Source: Acidipila sp. EB88 (GTDB lineage Bacteria; Acidobacteriota; Terriglobia; Terriglobales; Acidobacteriaceae). Taken from it: a stretch of 64,000 nucleotides of DNA. The first letter of the stretch is position 1. Each line of letters begins with the position of its first letter. The position numbers and the translations under genes are program-made. The notes under the pieces were generated by a model. That model did no database searches, had not been told where the DNA came from, and saw nothing but the letters and a program-made list of their open reading frames with translations. Positions 24,643-33,923 of the stretch are shown in pieces. The DNA is taken from contig NZ_QWEV01000005.1 in the NCBI RefSeq assembly GCF_003858395.1, forward strand, positions 682,001 through 746,000, given 5' to 3'.

Positions 24643-27453
24643 TTAAGTACCCCGCTGCGCGTCGACCTGGCCATACCGGGGATCGGCTTGCAGTACGCTG
24701 AGGTCCGGCATCAGACGGACCTGAAACTCAGTGGCGCCTCGCTGCAGGCAACGCTTCAACGCTGCACGCGCTTCCTGCCGCCGCCCCATCGCTTGCAGAG
24801 CGCGTGCGCGCGCGAGCTGCGAGTCTAAGTCGTCAATCGGGAGCGTCTCAGCTTTGCGCAGTGCCATTGCCGCATCCATTACATGCGCTTCGGCCCTGCA
24901 CAGTGCGAGCAAAACCCAGCTTGGGCCATCTGTGGCATTCGTCGCGAGTTGGTGTTCCAGCACGCGTGCACCCTGTGCATACGCGTTTACAGATTCTTTT
25001 GCACGGTTCGCCAACATGCGATAACAATCGCCAAGCTCGACCCAGGCGGCACCATCCTCGGGATCCATGCTCACAGCCTGCTTCGCAAACACCAGCGCCT
25101 CCTCGTACTTTTGCTGCAGGCGTAATGCGGTGGCCATCGTTCCAGCCGCCAGCGAAGTGGGCTTTATCTTCATGCTTCTCGTTGCATTGGTTACGCCCCC
25201 GCCCGCATCACCTAGTGCCACTTGGAGCATAGCGACATTGTTGTATGGCAACGCACTCCTGGGTGCGCCCAAGCTCGCACTCTGGAAAGCATTCAAAGCA
25301 TCTTTAAGCCTTCCCTCTGAACAGAGCAGAAGGCCAAGGGCGTTGTACGCGGGCCAATAGTTCGGTCGCTGTGTGAGCACACCTTCCACTGCCCGCTCCG
25401 CATCTCGCCAGCGGTCTACAGAGGCAAAAATCCGCGACTGTAACAGCAGTAAACGCGCGTTGTCCTTATCCAACTGAATCGTGCGCGCTAGTTCCCCGAT
25501 CGCTGCTTCAGGGTGGCCATTCTGCCACTCGCCGTAAGCTTTCGACCGATGCGCCTCCACGAGGTTCGGCGCGATCACAAGAGCGGCTTCGTAATTTCGT
25601 TGCGCCAAGGTAAGCGCCGCATCATCGTGCGTCGTCTCGTACACGCGACCATACGCAAACGCCAGCCGCGCATACGCCATCGCATACTTCGGATCCGCCT
25701 CCAGCGCCTCCTTGTACTTCTCAATCGCCGCGTCCAGACCCGCATCATTCTCCTGCTTGCGCAACGCCTCTGCCGCCTGGAACGCCCTGTATGCCTCAGG
25801 CGAATTCGTCACCGGTTCCTCCGGACGGTTCGGCGCAAGGTGCTGCTGCACCTGCAACAGCTTCGCCGCCGCCCGCACCGCGCGCTGCGGCAGCAGCGTC
25901 TCTTCGCCCTCTACGCTGCGCACCTCCGCACGCCGTAGCGTCTGCCGCGTTCCGGGGTCCATCACCGCCAGCGCCACGCGCACGCCGTCCTTGTGCACCT
26001 CGCCCGCTGCCGTCAACACCAGGTTCGCACCCACCGCGTCCCGCGCTTCCGCAAGCAGGTCCCCGCCGCCCCTGGCATGCGCCCCGGGCGCGGCCGCGAT
26101 GAAGAAGTCGTGATCAAGCGCCTCCACGCGCGACAACTGCTCCTCGATCGCATCCACCACGCCCGCCACCATCGAGTGCAGCGGACCATTCTCCTCCGGG
26201 GGCCACGGCAGCAGCGCCACAAACCGCTTCGTCGGCAACGGGTGCAGCAGGTCTTCAAGCCCAGCCCAGCCTTCCGGCACAACCTCGGTCCGCTCCGCCA
26301 CCGATGCAGCAACCAGCGCAATGCTTGCTGCCACCGCAGAGGTTACAAATGTTCTCCGCGACCATACGCGGCTCGCCCCACGAGCACCCGCCACCGCCTG
26401 CTGTGCCTCCGCAAACGCCCGGCAGCGGCGCTGCGTGTCATCCGCCAGCAGCTCGCCAATCAGCCATGCCGAGGCAGGCGCCACCCGCGCCTCGCGCAGC
26501 CGCGGATGCACCACCATTGAGAAGCTTCCCTTCTTCGGCTTCGGCCTCTCGCCCGTCCACACCTGGTGCAGCACCACGCCCAGCGCAAACACATCGCTTG
26601 CTTCCGACGGAGGCTCACCCATCATCAGCTCTGGGGCCATGTACCCGGGCGTTCCCGCCAGCAACCCCTGCGTCCACATCGTCGCTTCCGTTTTAAACAG
26701 GCGCGCCAGTCCAAAGTCGGTGAGGCACGCCTCCGCGGCCGCGCCCTGTCCCTGCACCATCACGTTGTTGGGCTTGATGTCCCGGTGCACGATCCCCGCC
26801 GCATGCACCGCGCCAATCGCGGCAATCATCTGCGCCTCGATGCGCAGGGCCTCTTCGCGGACCAGCGGTGTATGCGCTGCAAGCCGCGCAGACAAGGGTT
26901 CGCCGGCCAGCAGCTTCATCGTGAAAAAAGAAAACGGCGGCGCCGGTTCCTTGCAGTGGAAGATGTCGTAGATCGGGCACAGATTAGGGTGCGTTATCTG
27001 CCGGGCCAGCAGCACTTCCTGCTCAAAACGATGACGCATGTGCGCGTCGCCCGCGACCTGCGGCTTGATTACTTTCAACGCGAGGTGCACGCCCTGCAGG
27101 TCCGCGTCTTTCACCTCGTACACCTCGCCCATACCGCCGCGTGCAATCAGTCGCACCACGCGGAAGCGGCCGCCGAGTATGTCTCCGGGGCAGAACCTGC
27201 CCGACCCGTCCACTGCCGGAAGCAGCGTTGCCCGTGCCTCCAGCAGCCGCGCGTCACTTGGACGCACCAGCGAATTCTCTAGGAATTCTCCCGCCGCCGC
27301 ATGCGCCTTCAGGAGCGCTTTGAGCTCATCGCCAACCCCCGGCGAAGCGAGCTTCGCCTCGGCCAGCAGCGAGGGCCACCCACTCTCCGGCATCTCCAGC
27401 GCTCGCTCAAACAGGCGAAGAACCTGCTCCTGTGCATCCTCACGCATGGGCAT
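24643..27453 (-). CDS. Serine/threonine protein kinase with C-terminal TPR repeats
   Basis: A 936-residue membrane kinase. The kinase domain spans about residues 95-345: glycine loop IARGGMGEVYEV, catalytic lysine in ALKVIKP, GIVHRDIKPNNVMV, TDFGLARLF, and GTPGYMAPELMMGEPPSEASDVFALGVVL. A single membrane segment lies near residues 370-388 (VTSAVAASIALVAASVA). The C-terminal half is a TPR array (YAMAYARLAFAYGRVYET, NYWPAYNALGLLLCSEGRL, AWVELGDCYRMLANRAKESV). This architecture is common in acidobacteria and is often paired with a TIGR02999 sigma factor, as here, where one starts divergently 370 bases away. ATG 27453 is preferred; GTG 27456 and ATG 27444 are alternatives. Confidence 0.9.
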   Translation of the reverse strand: MPMREDAQEQVLRLFERALEMPESGWPSLLAEAKLASPGVGDELKALLKAHAAAGEFLENSLVRPSDARLLEARATLLPAVDGSGRFCPGDILGGRFRVVRLIARGGMGEVYEVKDADLQGVHLALKVIKPQVAGDAHMRHRFEQEVLLARQITHPNLCPIYDIFHCKEPAPPFSFFTMKLLAGEPLSARLAAHTPLVREEALRIEAQMIAAIGAVHAAGIVHRDIKPNNVMVQGQGAAAEACLTDFGLARLFKTEATMWTQGLLAGTPGYMAPELMMGEPPSEASDVFALGVVLHQVWTGERPKPKKGSFSMVVHPRLREARVAPASAWLIGELLADDTQRRCRAFAEAQQAVAGARGASRVWSRRTFVTSAVAASIALVAASVAERTEVVPEGWAGLEDLLHPLPTKRFVALLPWPPEENGPLHSMVAGVVDAIEEQLSRVEALDHDFFIAAAPGAHARGGGDLLAEARDAVGANLVLTAAGEVHKDGVRVALAVMDPGTRQTLRRAEVRSVEGEETLLPQRAVRAAAKLLQVQQHLAPNRPEEPVTNSPEAYRAFQAAEALRKQENDAGLDAAIEKYKEALEADPKYAMAYARLAFAYGRVYETTHDDAALTLAQRNYEAALVIAPNLVEAHRSKAYGEWQNGHPEAAIGELARTIQLDKDNARLLLLQSRIFASVDRWRDAERAVEGVLTQRPNYWPAYNALGLLLCSEGRLKDALNAFQSASLGAPRSALPYNNVAMLQVALGDAGGGVTNATRSMKIKPTSLAAGTMATALRLQQKYEEALVFAKQAVSMDPEDGAAWVELGDCYRMLANRAKESVNAYAQGARVLEHQLATNATDGPSWVLLALCRAEAHVMDAAMALRKAETLPIDDLDSQLARARALQAMGRRQEARAALKRCLQRGATEFQVRLMPDLSVLQADPRYGQVDAQRGT

Positions 27454-27822
27454 CACCCATCCCGCTTCGCCCTCTTTCTCGCGATCCGCCAGCGCGTCTG
27501 CCTTGACGCAGGGGGCAGCGTCGCCGTCCGCTTCGATCCATTACCGGCAGCAAGGCACGCTGCGCCGATGGCGCCTCGGGCACGGCTGACATAGACACGT
27601 CGGGCAACTGCAGTGACTCGTGGAGGCCCCAAGAATGACACACCGGCACCGCCATTGACACCTCTTCTTTGTGCCAGGCCGGCGATCTTCCGCTGACCAG
27701 TTGACCCACTATCTTGAACAGCGCATTCGCGCCCAGTTTTGTGCCATCTTTCCACTAAGTTTTCGGGCGTACACGCTATACTTGCTGCGATCTCGCGACT
27801 TACCGTGCAACGAGGCTGGCCG
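27454..27822. promoter_or_regulatory. Divergent promoter region of kinase and ECF sigma genes
   Basis: About 370 bases between the divergent kinase and sigma genes. A TATACT at 27777-27782 looks like a plus-strand -10 box about 40 bases before the sigma start, but no good -35 is visible. No gene is apparent. Confidence 0.35.
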
Positions 27823-28401
27823 ATGGAAGTATCCGATGGTCAAGTAACTCGTATTCTCCACGCCATGCGTGACGGCGATTCCGCCGCCGCGCAGCAGTTA
27901 TTTCCACTCGTCTATGCCGAGCTGCACCGGCTCGCGCAGCACTACATGCGCCGCGAACGCCGCGACCACACCCTGCAGCCCACCGCCCTGATCAACGAAG
28001 CGTTTCTGCGCCTTGCGCCCGAAGCCATCGACTGGCAGGACCGCCAGCACTTCATCGCGATCGCAGCCACCACCATGCGGCGCGTTTTGGTCGACCATGC
28101 GCGCGCCCACCACGCGCAGCAACGAGGCGGAAACCTGCAGCGGGTCGAACTGGAAGACGCACAGGTCGCGATCGAGGACCGCACCTTTGAAGTGCTGGCA
28201 GTCGACCAGGCACTGACCCGCCTGCAGGAACAGAACCCGCGCCAGGCAAGGATCATCGAGCTGCGCTACTTCGCCGGGCTCACCTTGGAGGAAGTTGCCG
28301 TTCTGCTCGGCATCGCGGAACGCACGGTCAAGCGCGACTGGGCGCTGGCGCGCATCTGGCTCCTGCGCGAAATGGGCGGCCCGCCGTCGTCTCTGAGCTA
28401 A
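27823..28401 (+). CDS. ECF-like sigma factor, TIGR02999/Sigma70_ECF type
   Basis: A 192-residue sigma factor. Signatures include LFPLVYAELHRLAQHYMRRE, HTLQPTALINEAFLRLA, HFIAIAATTMRRVLVDHARA and the region 4 helix-turn-helix ELRYFAGLTLEEVAVLLGI...RTVKRDWALARIWL. These are hallmarks of the TIGR02999 family common in Acidobacteria and Planctomycetes, which usually lack a classical anti-sigma neighbour and are often placed beside Ser/Thr kinases. Phosphorylation control by the divergent kinase is possible but not shown. GAGG eight or so bases before ATG 27823 supports this start. Confidence 0.92.
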   Translation: MEVSDGQVTRILHAMRDGDSAAAQQLFPLVYAELHRLAQHYMRRERRDHTLQPTALINEAFLRLAPEAIDWQDRQHFIAIAATTMRRVLVDHARAHHAQQRGGNLQRVELEDAQVAIEDRTFEVLAVDQALTRLQEQNPRQARIIELRYFAGLTLEEVAVLLGIAERTVKRDWALARIWLLREMGGPPSSLS

Positions 28402-28491
28402 GCGTGCCACATCGCCATCGCCCTGCCTGCAGCTTCACCACTGCTCCCTCTTACAATAAGAAGGCAAGTGCGAGGGAAAGGAGCAGCCCCG

Positions 28492-28632
28492 ATGAGCGAT
28501 GGTCGCGAAGAACGCGCAGAGCAGGAGATGCGCCGCGAAGAAGCAGAGAAGCTCGCCAAGCGCGAGGACTGGCTCGACCGTAATCCACTGGATGAAGTGG
28601 ACGCATGGGAACCCGAGCGCAACGACTCCTGA
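28492..28632 (+). CDS. Small highly charged protein, 46 residues
   Basis: A short frame with an upstream AAGGAG and the sequence MSDGREERAEQEMRREEAEK at its start, ending DEVDAWEPERNDS. It is almost entirely charged and predicted helical in the first half. It follows the sigma gene by 90 bases on the same strand. I do not recognise a family; coding status rests on the ribosome site and the coherent composition. Confidence 0.5.
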   Translation: MSDGREERAEQEMRREEAEKLAKREDWLDRNPLDEVDAWEPERNDS

Positions 28633-28908
28633 TCGAGCGAAGCAGTTCCCATTGTTCGCCGCGACGCAGTGCAGGCGGGAGCCTGTTGCCTGCTTATGAA
28701 AGCGGCGAGCGGTGCGTGGCAATTGAGCAAATAGCGAGAAGAAGAATGGCAATCAGGCCTGCCGGTGAGTCCGGCCAGGCACTGGCCCAGTCACAGCGCT
28801 GACCACATTGTCTGCGCGCGTTCAAGCCGTGGATACGCAACGAGCCCCTGCATCAGGACGGGGCCGCCCGTAAGCGACCCAGGCACCGCCAGCGAGCCCG
28901 CCGCTTCG

Positions 28909-29844
28909 CTACCCCGCTGAATCCTCGGCACGCAGTGACACACAAATGCCCCAGGGGTCCACAAAGCGGCCGTGCGTCTCGCCAACCGCCGCGTACCCCG
29001 CGGCCGCCAGGCTTGCACCCGCCTGCTCCACATCCAGCGCACCGGGCAGCACCAGCTCCCACCACAGCAGGCGCGCATCTTGCGCCCCGGCCTGCGGCGA
29101 CCCCGCCGCCCATACATTCAGCCCCACGTGGTGGTGGTACCCACCGGCCGAGGCGAACAAGGCTCCCGGGTAGCGCCACGTCACAATATCGAGCCCAAGC
29201 CCAGCATGGTAGAACCGCGCCGCCTCGCGCAGGTCGCCCACGTAAAAGTGCAGGTGCCCAATGGTCGTGCCGGCCGGCGCGCCCGTCCAACTGCCCGGCT
29301 CCACGCGCGGCAGCTGCTCAAATCGCACCTGGTTGGTGGCGCTCACAATCTCCCGCTGCTCCACCGTCCACGTCGAGCGATCGCGGTCCGCATACACCTC
29401 TACGTTCAGCCCGTCCGGATCCTCCAGGTACAGTGCTTCGCTGTATAAGTGGTCGCCCGCGCCAAAAGCAATGTTCTGCCGGAGCAGGTGCTGCACAAAA
29501 GCGCTCAGTGCTTCGCGACTCGGCAGCAGAAACGCCGTGTGGTAAAGCCCCAGCCGCTTGCCGCCCGCCAGCGGCTGTACGCCCGGCACCTCTTCCAGTT
29601 CCAGCAGCACCTCGCCGTGCAAGCCAAGCCGCGCCACGCTGTGTTCACGCTGCACCACCGTAAGTCCAATCACCCGCGTGTAGAAATCCAGTGAACGCTC
29701 CAGGTTTGAGACAGCCAGCCGCACCCGCCCGACTCGCGCCTTGGCAGGCAGCCGGTAAGCCGGCGGGTGCACTCCAACCTCCCCCGCGCTCAGCGCTGCC
29801 AGGTACCCCGTGGAACCAGCATGCGTAACACCCAAATCAACCAC
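28909..29844 (-). CDS. Two-domain VOC (glyoxalase/catechol dioxygenase-like) protein
   Basis: A 311-residue protein with two vicinal-oxygen-chelate repeats. The first (residues 35-155) has VGRVRLAVSNLERSLDFYTR, LGLYHTAFLLPS and YLEDPDGLNVEVYADR; the second (190-305) has IGHLHFYVGDLREAARFYHA, YHHHVGLNVWA and FVDPWGICVSLRA. His at the strand starts and Glu in NVEVY are suited to bind a divalent metal, as in catechol-2,3-dioxygenase-like CatE proteins. The substrate is not evident. Start GTG 29844 has only a GGGG ahead of it, so the N-terminal 20 residues are uncertain. It lies downstream of hflX on the same strand. Confidence 0.85.
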   Translation of the reverse strand: MVDLGVTHAGSTGYLAALSAGEVGVHPPAYRLPAKARVGRVRLAVSNLERSLDFYTRVIGLTVVQREHSVARLGLHGEVLLELEEVPGVQPLAGGKRLGLYHTAFLLPSREALSAFVQHLLRQNIAFGAGDHLYSEALYLEDPDGLNVEVYADRDRSTWTVEQREIVSATNQVRFEQLPRVEPGSWTGAPAGTTIGHLHFYVGDLREAARFYHAGLGLDIVTWRYPGALFASAGGYHHHVGLNVWAAGSPQAGAQDARLLWWELVLPGALDVEQAGASLAAAGYAAVGETHGRFVDPWGICVSLRAEDSAG

Positions 29845-29933
29845 CCCGTTCTTCGCGGCTCGGGCCTGCCAACCGCTCCCTGTCGGTTCGCAGGGCGCTC
29901 CACAAACCGGACCTCCTCCGTGAACCGCCGCGT

Positions 29934-31598
29934 TTATTCCGCCCGCTCAGGTTCCGGTTCCGGCTTTCGCGTCCGCTTGCCGCTTCGATCACGCGCCACC
30001 GGCCCCTTGCCATCCACGCGGTACTGTTGCCATCGCCCCAGCAGCGACCGCGGCGCCGTGGCACGCACCAGCACGCCATCCGCTCCGTCGCGTGCCTCGA
30101 AGCTTCGCTCCGACACCGTACCGCCCCGCTCCAGCGAAGCCAGCACCTCGCCCGCGCTCTGCGGCACCCACAACTCGGCTTCTTCCAGCGGATCCCCCAC
30201 CAGCGCCGCATCGATCGCCGCAAGCAGGCGCTCCACGCCAACCCCGCGCAATGCGGACACTCCCACCGTGTCGCCGTCTAGCAGTGCCGCCTGCTCGCTC
30301 GCCGGCAGGAGGTCCATCTTGTTGAAAACCTCGATCCGCGGCTTGCCCAGCACATCCAGCTCGCCCAGCACCTTTTCCACCTCGTGCTTGTGCTCTTCGC
30401 TCAGCGGGTCGGCCGCATCGCGCACATGCAGCAGCACCTCGGCCTTCTCTACCTCTTCCAGCGTCGCGCGGAACGAGGTCACCAGCGAGTGCGGCAGGTT
30501 GCGAATAAACCCCACCGTGTCCGACAGCAGCGTCTTCCGCCGCGAGGGCAGCACAATCGCGCGCAGCTTCGGGTCCAGCGTCGCAAACATCCGCGATGAC
30601 TCCAGCACCCCGGCGCCGGTCAGCAGGTTGAACAGCGTACTCTTGCCGGCGTTGGTATAGCCCACCAGCGCCACCGTCGGCACCGGCGCGCTCTCGCGCC
30701 GCGATCGCTGCTGGTGCCGCACCCGGCGCACCCGCTCGAGCTCCCGCCGCAAAATCACCAGTCGCCGGCCGATGCGCCGACGGTCCGTCTCAAGCTGCGT
30801 TTCGCCCGGGCCGCGCGTACCGATTCCGCCGCCGGTCTGCGACATCGCCGAACCCCGCCCGGTCAAACGCGGCAGCATGTAGTCCAGCTGCGCCAGCTCC
30901 ACCTGCAACTGCCCTTCGCGCGTCCGCGCATGCCGCGCAAAGATGTCCAGGATCAGCTGCGTTCGGTCTACGATCGGGCATGGCAGCGCGTCTTCCAGGT
31001 TTCTGAGTTGGGTAGGGGAAAGGTCGTAATCCACCAGGATGATGCCCGCATCGGCAGCCGCGGCCGCGCCGGCCAGCTCTTCAACCTTGCCCGAACCAAG
31101 CAGCGTCGCCGGGTCAGGCCGCGAGCGGCGCTGCTCCATCTCACCCACGATCTGTGCACCGGCGCTTTCAGCCAGTTCGCGAAACTCGGCGCTTTCGTCT
31201 TCGGCCTCAAGCCGGGTCGTTCCCATGTCGAAACGATCCTCAGCGCCGGCAGCCTGCGCATCCAAAGATTGCCGGGGTTCCAGCAGCCCAGCCTGATCGC
31301 GCGCACCGCGCAGCAGCCGGGCTTCCCTGGCCTGCGAAGCAGTCCGCCCCACCTGGGGCTTCAGCCCGGTAAACCGCGGAAACACCAGGAAGGCACGCTC
31401 GCCACCGTCGCTCCTGTCGGAGCCGGCGGCCGGCTGCATCCCGGCACGTGTACGGCTGGTGTCCCCGGCAGCGCGCCAGGTCGGCGACACGTCGGACACG
31501 GGATTCCCGCTGCCGGATTCACCCGCAGTCTCCAACCGGGATAGTGCTTCCATCTCCTCGACGGGCCTGTCGCCCTTGCGGTCGAAGGAGAGTACCAC
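29934..31598 (-). CDS. hflX: Ribosome-associated GTPase HflX
   Basis: A 554-residue GTPase that splits stalled ribosomes. The HflX N-terminal domain ([45 protein letters not shown] and [19 protein letters not shown]) precedes the G domain: GYTNAGKST (G1), [10 protein letters not shown] (G3), NKMD (G4) and SAL (G5). It is longer than the E. coli protein (about 426), mainly through about 90 poorly conserved N-terminal residues and a basic tail. The start may lie further in, for example near residue 150, although upstream in-frame sequence remains open. It lies 28 bases after hfq, the same order as in enterobacteria. Confidence 0.95.
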   Translation of the reverse strand: MVLSFDRKGDRPVEEMEALSRLETAGESGSGNPVSDVSPTWRAAGDTSRTRAGMQPAAGSDRSDGGERAFLVFPRFTGLKPQVGRTASQAREARLLRGARDQAGLLEPRQSLDAQAAGAEDRFDMGTTRLEAEDESAEFRELAESAGAQIVGEMEQRRSRPDPATLLGSGKVEELAGAAAAADAGIILVDYDLSPTQLRNLEDALPCPIVDRTQLILDIFARHARTREGQLQVELAQLDYMLPRLTGRGSAMSQTGGGIGTRGPGETQLETDRRRIGRRLVILRRELERVRRVRHQQRSRRESAPVPTVALVGYTNAGKSTLFNLLTGAGVLESSRMFATLDPKLRAIVLPSRRKTLLSDTVGFIRNLPHSLVTSFRATLEEVEKAEVLLHVRDAADPLSEEHKHEVEKVLGELDVLGKPRIEVFNKMDLLPASEQAALLDGDTVGVSALRGVGVERLLAAIDAALVGDPLEEAELWVPQSAGEVLASLERGGTVSERSFEARDGADGVLVRATAPRSLLGRWQQYRVDGKGPVARDRSGKRTRKPEPEPERAE

Positions 31599-31626
31599 TC
31601 CAGACTTTCGCTCCGTTTGGTTTCTC

Positions 31627-31926
31627 CTACGCGCCCTGCGCGTGCTCCGTCGGTGTCAGCACGCCACTGGTGGCTACACCCACTCCCGGCGTGGTGCGAT
31701 GCTCGGTGTGCAGTACCGACCGTGTACTCACCACCGTCGATATCGCGTGCTTGAAGATCAATTGCTCCTGGCTGTTGTTCTCAAGCAGCACCGAGTACTT
31801 GTCGAACGATCGAATCTTACCGGTAAGCTTTACACCGCTTACCAGGTAGATCGTGATGGGGGTCTTATCCTTACGGACAGTATTCAGAAACGTGTCCTGG
31901 ATGTTCTGTGCCGGCTTGTTATCCAT
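31627..31926 (-). CDS. hfq: RNA chaperone Hfq
   Basis: A 99-residue RNA-binding hexamer protein. The Sm1 motif reads [20 protein letters not shown] and Sm2 is [11 protein letters not shown]. The N-terminus ([14 protein letters not shown]) is typical, and a low-complexity C-terminal tail follows. The ATG at 31926 is chosen because AAGGAG precedes it by seven bases; the frame extends back to 31953. It is the first gene of an hfq-hflX operon. It mediates small-RNA pairing with mRNA. Confidence 0.95.
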   Translation of the reverse strand: MDNKPAQNIQDTFLNTVRKDKTPITIYLVSGVKLTGKIRSFDKYSVLLENNSQEQLIFKHAISTVVSTRSVLHTEHRTTPGVGVATSGVLTPTEHAQGA

Positions 31927-32380
31927 GTGCCGATCTCCTTGCGCGCCAACCACCTGGGCCCGCTTCTCTTGGGTGATACATCCTTGTCTTCCGGCGCGAT
32001 CGCAGCGGAAGAGCAGATCTGCTGGGGCTACCGCATCGACCCTCGTAGCTTCGAGAGTGGACGTTTACACTCCGGTCTTGGCCGGTCCAACGTTGTTCCC
32101 GAGGCCATACAGACATGGCGGCAGTGTCACTCCGCCGAACACCTGATCTTTAAAGCGAGAGCCGCTCGACAAACTCCTACATCCGTAGCATGCCAAACTT
32201 TCGTACTGCAATGTAAAAAAACTGCTTGCATAGCTTTGAAAATTGATATGGTCCGCCGATTTACCGCCTGCGCCCTCAAGAGAGTCCCAAATGGGAACAC
32301 CTCAGCAGGTAGGTTTTCGAAACCCACCTGCCCCCCTGCGGCCCAGGCGCAGGCGCGGTGGGCGCTTTGGTCCACCAGAA
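31927..32380. other. Intergenic region upstream of hfq
   Basis: About 450 bases between the SH3 lipoprotein gene and hfq, both on the minus strand. It contains an A/T-rich stretch at about 32200-32260 that may hold the hfq promoter and a hairpin at 32305-32331. No gene is apparent. Confidence 0.45.
32305..32331 (-). terminator. Possible terminator hairpin after SH3 lipoprotein gene
   Basis: Minus strand: GCAGGTGGGTTT and AAACCTACCTGC pair with one mismatch around a three-base loop. It lies about 50 bases past the stop at 32381 and has no T-run. Confidence 0.35.
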
Positions 32381-33886
32381 CTAACGATGCTTCGGATGGT
32401 GCCCGCGCACTAGCGGATGCGCTGCCGAATGCCTGGCCCGCACCGCGCGACCCTTATGTGCGCCACCCGCGCCTGCACGATTCCCGGTACCCGGGACAAC
32501 CGCACCAGCAGGAGCACTGTGTGCTCCGGCCGCCGCCGCTCCTGCGACCGCTCCGCCCACGGCAGCGGCATCGCCCGGCCGCACCGGCAGCGGCGTATCC
32601 CGGCGCACGATATTGCCCTCCAGCCGGTACTGGGTCACGGTCACATTCTTCGGATGGAAACTGCCCCCATCGTCCTGCGTCACCGCGCCGTCCGAACTGG
32701 TCCGTATCGTAAACGTGGGCTCCTCACCCACCTTGTCAACCTGCTCCTTGCCCACGATCACCGGCAGGTATCCCTGCTGCTCTCGCAACCGGTAGGCCGT
32801 CTCGTATCGGTGGCGTGCGCGGTTCCAGATAAACACCCGCACCTGGTCCCAATCGAAAGGCAGCCCGTCCTTGTACTCGGTTGTGACCGTCACGTACTGC
32901 CCTACGGGGTGCGGCACCGGCGCAGGCTTCTCGGGCGCTGCCGGCTTGTCCGCATCCGCGTCCGGGTGCCGGCGTAGCAGGGCCGCATGCTTGGCCGCGC
33001 GCTCTGCATTGCGCTTCGCCTCCTCCGGACCGATGTGCCGCTCCGGCGGCTCGCCATTGTCCATCACCGTGTTCAGCAGGTACGCGCCCACAATCTTGCG
33101 CCCCTCCGAGTACTGCACCACTTCGTCCGGTATATCCACGTCCATCGCGCGTGACAGGATCCAGCCCACCCGACCCTGGTTGTCCCGCACCAGCGACCAG
33201 TCCTCCATCGGCGCGGCCATCCATGGCGCCTCCGGGTCCAGGTCCGGCGCTGTGTACTTGTCGGGGTGGGGCGGCGCCATGGCCCAGACCGTGGAGCCGC
33301 CCTGTTCCTTCTTCTTCTCCGCAGCCGGACGCACCGGGCGCGCTGGCCGCGCAGCCCGCGGCTTCAGCGACTTCGGCGCCAGCATCTGCTGCGGCGGCAG
33401 CGGCTTCTCCACCGATGCCCTGCGCAGTACCTCGAGCTTGTCGTTGGCCGGCAGCAGGTACAGGTGCTCGGTCTTCCGCCCGGGCGTCAAATGCAGAAAA
33501 ATATCGTCCCGCAGAATGGCCGAGGCCACCACCGGATCCTTGGCGTGAGCGGTCTTGAGTGCTTCAAACTTGTCGTACTCGCCCTGGTCGATCACGGCGT
33601 GCTCTTCCAGCCAGCCCACCTTGCCGTCTGGCGTGCGCACCTGGTAAAAGCGCCGGTCGTGCTGCAGCACGGTCAGCTTTTCGCCGTTATGGATATCGGC
33701 CACATGGTTCGAAACAGCGGCGAGCCGGTCGCGCAAAAAGGTGCCTTTGGACACCACGTAGACCTGGTTTTGCGCGCGCAGATGACGCACCCGGCCGCAC
33801 CCGGTGCCCACCAGCGCAAGAGAGCCAAGCATTACGGCAGTAACTACAGTGAGGGACGATGTACGCACAGTAGCAAAGCATAGCAT
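32381..33886 (-). CDS. SH3-domain lipoprotein
   Basis: A 501-residue envelope protein. A signal peptide with lipobox-like LVGTGC (residues 25-30) leads into a bacterial SH3 domain (YVVSKGTFLRDRLAAVSNHV, YQVRTPDGKVGWLEEHAVI) and a second SH3-like stretch (IFLHLTPGRKTEHLYLLPAN). A Pro/Ala/Lys linker is followed by DWSLVRDNQGRVGWILSRAM, which may be a third SH3-like part. The C-terminal 50 residues are Ala/Gly/Arg-rich and low-complexity. It likely binds cell-wall or periplasmic partners. It sits between hfq and a beta-propeller lipoprotein without obvious operon linkage. Confidence 0.75.
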   Translation of the reverse strand: MLCFATVRTSSLTVVTAVMLGSLALVGTGCGRVRHLRAQNQVYVVSKGTFLRDRLAAVSNHVADIHNGEKLTVLQHDRRFYQVRTPDGKVGWLEEHAVIDQGEYDKFEALKTAHAKDPVVASAILRDDIFLHLTPGRKTEHLYLLPANDKLEVLRRASVEKPLPPQQMLAPKSLKPRAARPARPVRPAAEKKKEQGGSTVWAMAPPHPDKYTAPDLDPEAPWMAAPMEDWSLVRDNQGRVGWILSRAMDVDIPDEVVQYSEGRKIVGAYLLNTVMDNGEPPERHIGPEEAKRNAERAAKHAALLRRHPDADADKPAAPEKPAPVPHPVGQYVTVTTEYKDGLPFDWDQVRVFIWNRARHRYETAYRLREQQGYLPVIVGKEQVDKVGEEPTFTIRTSSDGAVTQDDGGSFHPKNVTVTQYRLEGNIVRRDTPLPVRPGDAAAVGGAVAGAAAAGAHSAPAGAVVPGTGNRAGAGGAHKGRAVRARHSAAHPLVRGHHPKHR

Positions 33887-33923
33887 CGGGACGCGCCGGG
33901 CTCAGTTGCCCGGCGCCCCCTCG

